Source: Phycisphaeraceae bacterium (GTDB taxonomy: Bacteria; Planctomycetota; Phycisphaerae; Phycisphaerales; UBA1924). From it: a stretch of DNA of 64,000 bases. Under the pieces are notes generated by a model. That model had not been told where the DNA came from. It ran no database searches and saw nothing but the letters and a program-made list of their open reading frames with translations. Both the position numbers and the translations under genes were made by a program. The stretch is taken from assembly GCA_019636845.1 (NCBI GenBank), contig JAHBWV010000001.1:1860001-1924000 (forward strand), read 5' to 3'. Numbering within the stretch: the stretch's first letter is position 1; every line of letters starts with the position of its first letter. Positions 61,849 to 64,000 of this stretch are shown in pieces.

Positions 61849-61954
61849 GTGAACGCTCCACCCCTCCGTTTGACAACCAAGGCACGCGGGGCACGCGCCG
61901 GGCCTGAAGTTTACCGCGAAAGGCCGCGATGGTTCCGCACCAATGCGTCTCGCG

Positions 61955-62923
61955 TCACTGCACCAACCCCTTGGTCAGACGCATGAACGCCGTCTCAAGG
62001 TTGACGGCCTCCTCCGTGAACATGCTGACGCGGAAGCCGCCGTTGACCAGCACGCTCGGGATATCGGCGTAGTTCCTGCCCGCCCCCGCCGGACCGTCCT
62101 CATAGGTCACGTGCAGCACCGGCCCGTTGCGTGCCCCGGTGTCGAGGTTCGTGATCGCCACCTTCTGCACGCCGGGCATCTTTCTCAAGAGCGAGGCGGC
62201 CTCCTCGTGACGATCCACCACGTTGACGTGGACGACGTGCCCCAGTCGCGCCTTCTGCAGGATCTCCGCGACCGTGCCCGAGAAGAGCAGCGTGCCCCGC
62301 TCGATAATCCCAACTACGTTGCACAACTCCGACAGCTCGGGCAGGATGTGCGAGCTGATGAGGATGGTCTTGCCCATCCGCTTGAGTTCCTTCAAGAGTT
62401 CGCGGATCTCGATGCGTGCCCGCGGATCAAGCCCCGAGGCCGGTTCGTCCATCAGCAGGACCTTCGGATCGTGCAGAAGCACGCGGGCGATGCTCAGACG
62501 CTGCTGCATGCCGCGCGACAGCGAGTTCACCTCCGCCGTCGCTTTGTAGCCAAGGTCCGTCAGTTCGAGCACATCGTGAACGATCTTCTTCCGCTGCGGG
62601 CCGTTGATGTTGTACGCCGCGGCGAAGAACTCGAGATACTCCTGAACCACCATGTCCTCGTACGCGCCCATGAAGTCGGGGACGTAACCAATGAGAGGAC
62701 GGATCTGGCGATTCTGATAGCCGACTGTCAGCCCCGCGACCTGGGCCTGCCCGCTGGACGGCTTCAGGAGCGTCGAGAGGATCTTGATGGTGGTGGTCTT
62801 GCCCGCGCCGTTCGGGCCGATGAAGCCGAAGCAATCGCCCTCGTTGATCATGAGATTGAGGTTATTGAGCGCGATGAGATCGCCGTATCGCTTCGTGAGG
62901 TTGACGGTCTCGATCATCGCCAT
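61955..62923 (-). CDS. ABC transporter ATPase (export/ABC-2 type)
   Basis: The product is 322 aa. Walker A GPNGAGKTTT, a Q-loop region (PLIGYVPDFMGAYEDMVVQEYLEFF), signature LSRGMQQRLSIARVL and Walker B VLLMDEPASGLDPRAR are followed by the H-loop SSHIL. The C-terminal ~100 residues (HVVHVNVVDRHEEAASLLRKMPGV) resemble the regulatory extensions seen in ABC-2 ATPases such as those of gliding/export systems. It is downstream of an unknown gene (30 bases) that runs off the window; the membrane subunit may be beyond the edge. Confidence 0.93.
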   Translation of the reverse strand: MAMIETVNLTKRYGDLIALNNLNLMINEGDCFGFIGPNGAGKTTTIKILSTLLKPSSGQAQVAGLTVGYQNRQIRPLIGYVPDFMGAYEDMVVQEYLEFFAAAYNINGPQRKKIVHDVLELTDLGYKATAEVNSLSRGMQQRLSIARVLLHDPKVLLMDEPASGLDPRARIEIRELLKELKRMGKTILISSHILPELSELCNVVGIIERGTLLFSGTVAEILQKARLGHVVHVNVVDRHEEAASLLRKMPGVQKVAITNLDTGARNGPVLHVTYEDGPAGAGRNYADIPSVLVNGGFRVSMFTEEAVNLETAFMRLTKGLVQ

Positions 62924-62953
62924 GGACGGGTGGCTCCGCGGGGCTCGGGGTCG

Positions 62954-64000
62954 TCAGTCTCTCTCGCGCTCGGTGATGCTCGCCGGCTGGCGGGGTGGTC
63001 GGTCTGGCAAAGGATACACCCAGCGAACGACCGTGCGTCCCTGCGCGGCGATGGCCCGCCCATCGACCGAGAGCGGAACGGGGGTCGGCGCATCACGGGT
63101 CGTCGCGCCCATCTGGCCGAGGATGATGACGCACGGCTGCGTGAACCAGAGCCCGAGGTCCCACCCGTGGGTTGCGCCGCGCCGGGCGAGTTCCTGCGTC
63201 TGCGTCGTGATTCCGGTGGTGAACTCGGGCGGCGCGAGCATGGGGAACAACGCCTGGGCCACCTGACGGTCCCAGATCGCCTCCGGGGCCATCCGATACC
63301 CCGCTGCGGAGACCTGATTCTTCAACAGATCACGGATGAACTCTGAGGCGCCAACCGAGATCGTTGCACCCTCGGATGTCACCCGCTCAAGATCGAGCGG
63401 CTGCCCCGGAGCCCACGGCGATGTGAGCCGGAAGGCGTACGCATTGCCGACCATGAACTGGCCCGGAGTCGTGCCACCCGGCTGCACCAATGCCTCTTGC
63501 CCGGCCACGAATATCACGACCACGTTCTCGAGCGATGCGGGGAGCTCGTGCACGAGTGTTCCCACAACGATGTCCCTGCCTCGGGCACCCGCGGCTCCCT
63601 GGATGAACGAGGGAGTCAGCCGCGCCGACTCGGGGGCTGCCCCCTCGGGCGCGACAGGCCGGGGCATCCCCCACTTCGGCCCGCCCGACCACTCTGCCTG
63701 GAACTGCTTGATCGTCGCACGCGAAGGAACCGCCATCTGCGACGGCTGGCGAGACTCGACGGCGTATGAACTCGAATCCGGGAAGGTGAACGAGAGCCCG
63801 GTGTCAACCGATCTCGCCTCCCACGGCACAATGGTGTTCCGCGACTGCCCGGGCAGGTTGCCCACAATCGGCTCGGTGACGCTCACGAGCGCTCGCCCGT
63901 ACTCGGGCAGCAGCACGCTCATCCAAGAGCGGGCCCGTTGCACGGGCTGTCCGTAGACGTGATCGACGAGTGTGAGGTGGGTTGCCGATACTTCTCTCGG
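62954..64000 (-). CDS. Unknown protein linked to ABC ATPase, N-terminus outside window
   Basis: The frame is open from 64000 (REVSATHLTLVDHVYGQPV...) to the stop at 62954, 348 codons, so the start is beyond the edge. I do not recognise a family. The visible part has no obvious membrane segments; it looks beta-rich (ALVSVTEPIVGNLPGQ, SASLENVVVIFVAGQEALVQPGG, GNAYAFRLTSPWAPGQPLDLERV) and ends in a basic, Pro-rich tail. It is transcribed just ahead of the ABC ATPase gene (30-base gap). Extracytoplasmic substrate handling or a large membrane subunit's soluble part are both possible. Confidence 0.6.
   Translation of the reverse strand, partial: PREVSATHLTLVDHVYGQPVQRARSWMSVLLPEYGRALVSVTEPIVGNLPGQSRNTIVPWEARSVDTGLSFTFPDSSSYAVESRQPSQMAVPSRATIKQFQAEWSGGPKWGMPRPVAPEGAAPESARLTPSFIQGAAGARGRDIVVGTLVHELPASLENVVVIFVAGQEALVQPGGTTPGQFMVGNAYAFRLTSPWAPGQPLDLERVTSEGATISVGASEFIRDLLKNQVSAAGYRMAPEAIWDRQVAQALFPMLAPPEFTTGITTQTQELARRGATHGWDLGLWFTQPCVIILGQMGATTRDAPTPVPLSVDGRAIAAQGRTVVRWVYPLPDRPPRQPASITERERD

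Noticed and set aside
1-64000. CRISPR arrays, insertion sequences, integrases or prophage genes
   Set aside because: No regularly spaced repeats, transposase motifs or phage structural genes were seen anywhere in the window.

Overview
This is a G+C-rich bacterial chromosome segment with dense, mostly short-gapped genes and no phage, IS or CRISPR sequence that I can see. I infer a planctomycete, most likely class Phycisphaerae. The evidence is a secreted protein with a PEP-CTERM-type anchor (VPAPGALALVG, a hydrophobic run, then RRRR), three exported proteins ending in the same paired dockerin/EF-hand-like module (DxNxDG..D..DFLDFF..FG), a FlgI-domain lipoprotein with no flagellar genes around it, an H-X9-DG-type pseudopilin, a class II B12-dependent ribonucleotide reductase, and RNase Y. 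The assignment rests on family knowledge, not on a marker gene. Both window edges cut genes (dihydroorotase at 1, an unknown ABC-linked protein at 64000).

Region 1 (1-8.8 kb) is housekeeping. It holds pyrC, a TPR-sulfotransferase, tRNA-Pro(GGG) with a readable promoter, a small membrane protein, a FabZ-ACP-FabZ cassette with an extended ACP, divergent recO, an HDOD signalling protein with a degenerate GGDEF domain, a flavin-reductase-like protein and the PEP-CTERM protein. Region 2 (8.8-21.8 kb) has a candidate structured RNA and an apparent dcd / unknown gene / nrdJ operon for deoxynucleotide supply; the middle gene is compositionally foreign. The FlgI-like HEAT lipoprotein, smc and a GH43 glycosidase follow.

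Region 3 (20.7-38.8 kb) looks like an alpha-glucan utilisation locus. It has a GH43 enzyme, a GH13 amylase with a dockerin-like tail, a GH31 alpha-glucosidase and a tandemly duplicated starch-binding/esterase protein whose first esterase half has lost its nucleophile. It also has a complete CUT2 sugar ABC importer with flanking hairpins around the binding-protein cistron, a pseudopilin, a second GH13 enzyme, and a modular secreted protein behind a highly structured leader. Polymer would be cut outside or in the periplasm and the sugar imported by the ABC system; the exact sugar is inferred only.

Region 4 (38.9-50 kb) holds an MDR oxidoreductase and a uridine-kinase-like protein, then a tight five-gene operon: sugar-binding protein, permease, bifunctional fucokinase/GDP-fucose pyrophosphorylase (Fkp), N6-adenine DNA methyltransferase and nitrilase. 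A RhaM-type mutarotase is divergent from it. Together these suggest L-fucose capture and conversion to GDP-fucose. The importer has no ATPase gene of its own here. A secreted M14 carboxypeptidase follows.

Region 5 (50-64 kb) has rny, a PilZ-like protein and the stop/start-overlapping chain scpB / lipoprotein / DUF58 / TgpA-like transglutaminase. After these come a response regulator overlapping an HD-GYP phosphodiesterase gene, a secreted prolyl oligopeptidase, and an ABC ATPase with its upstream unknown partner.
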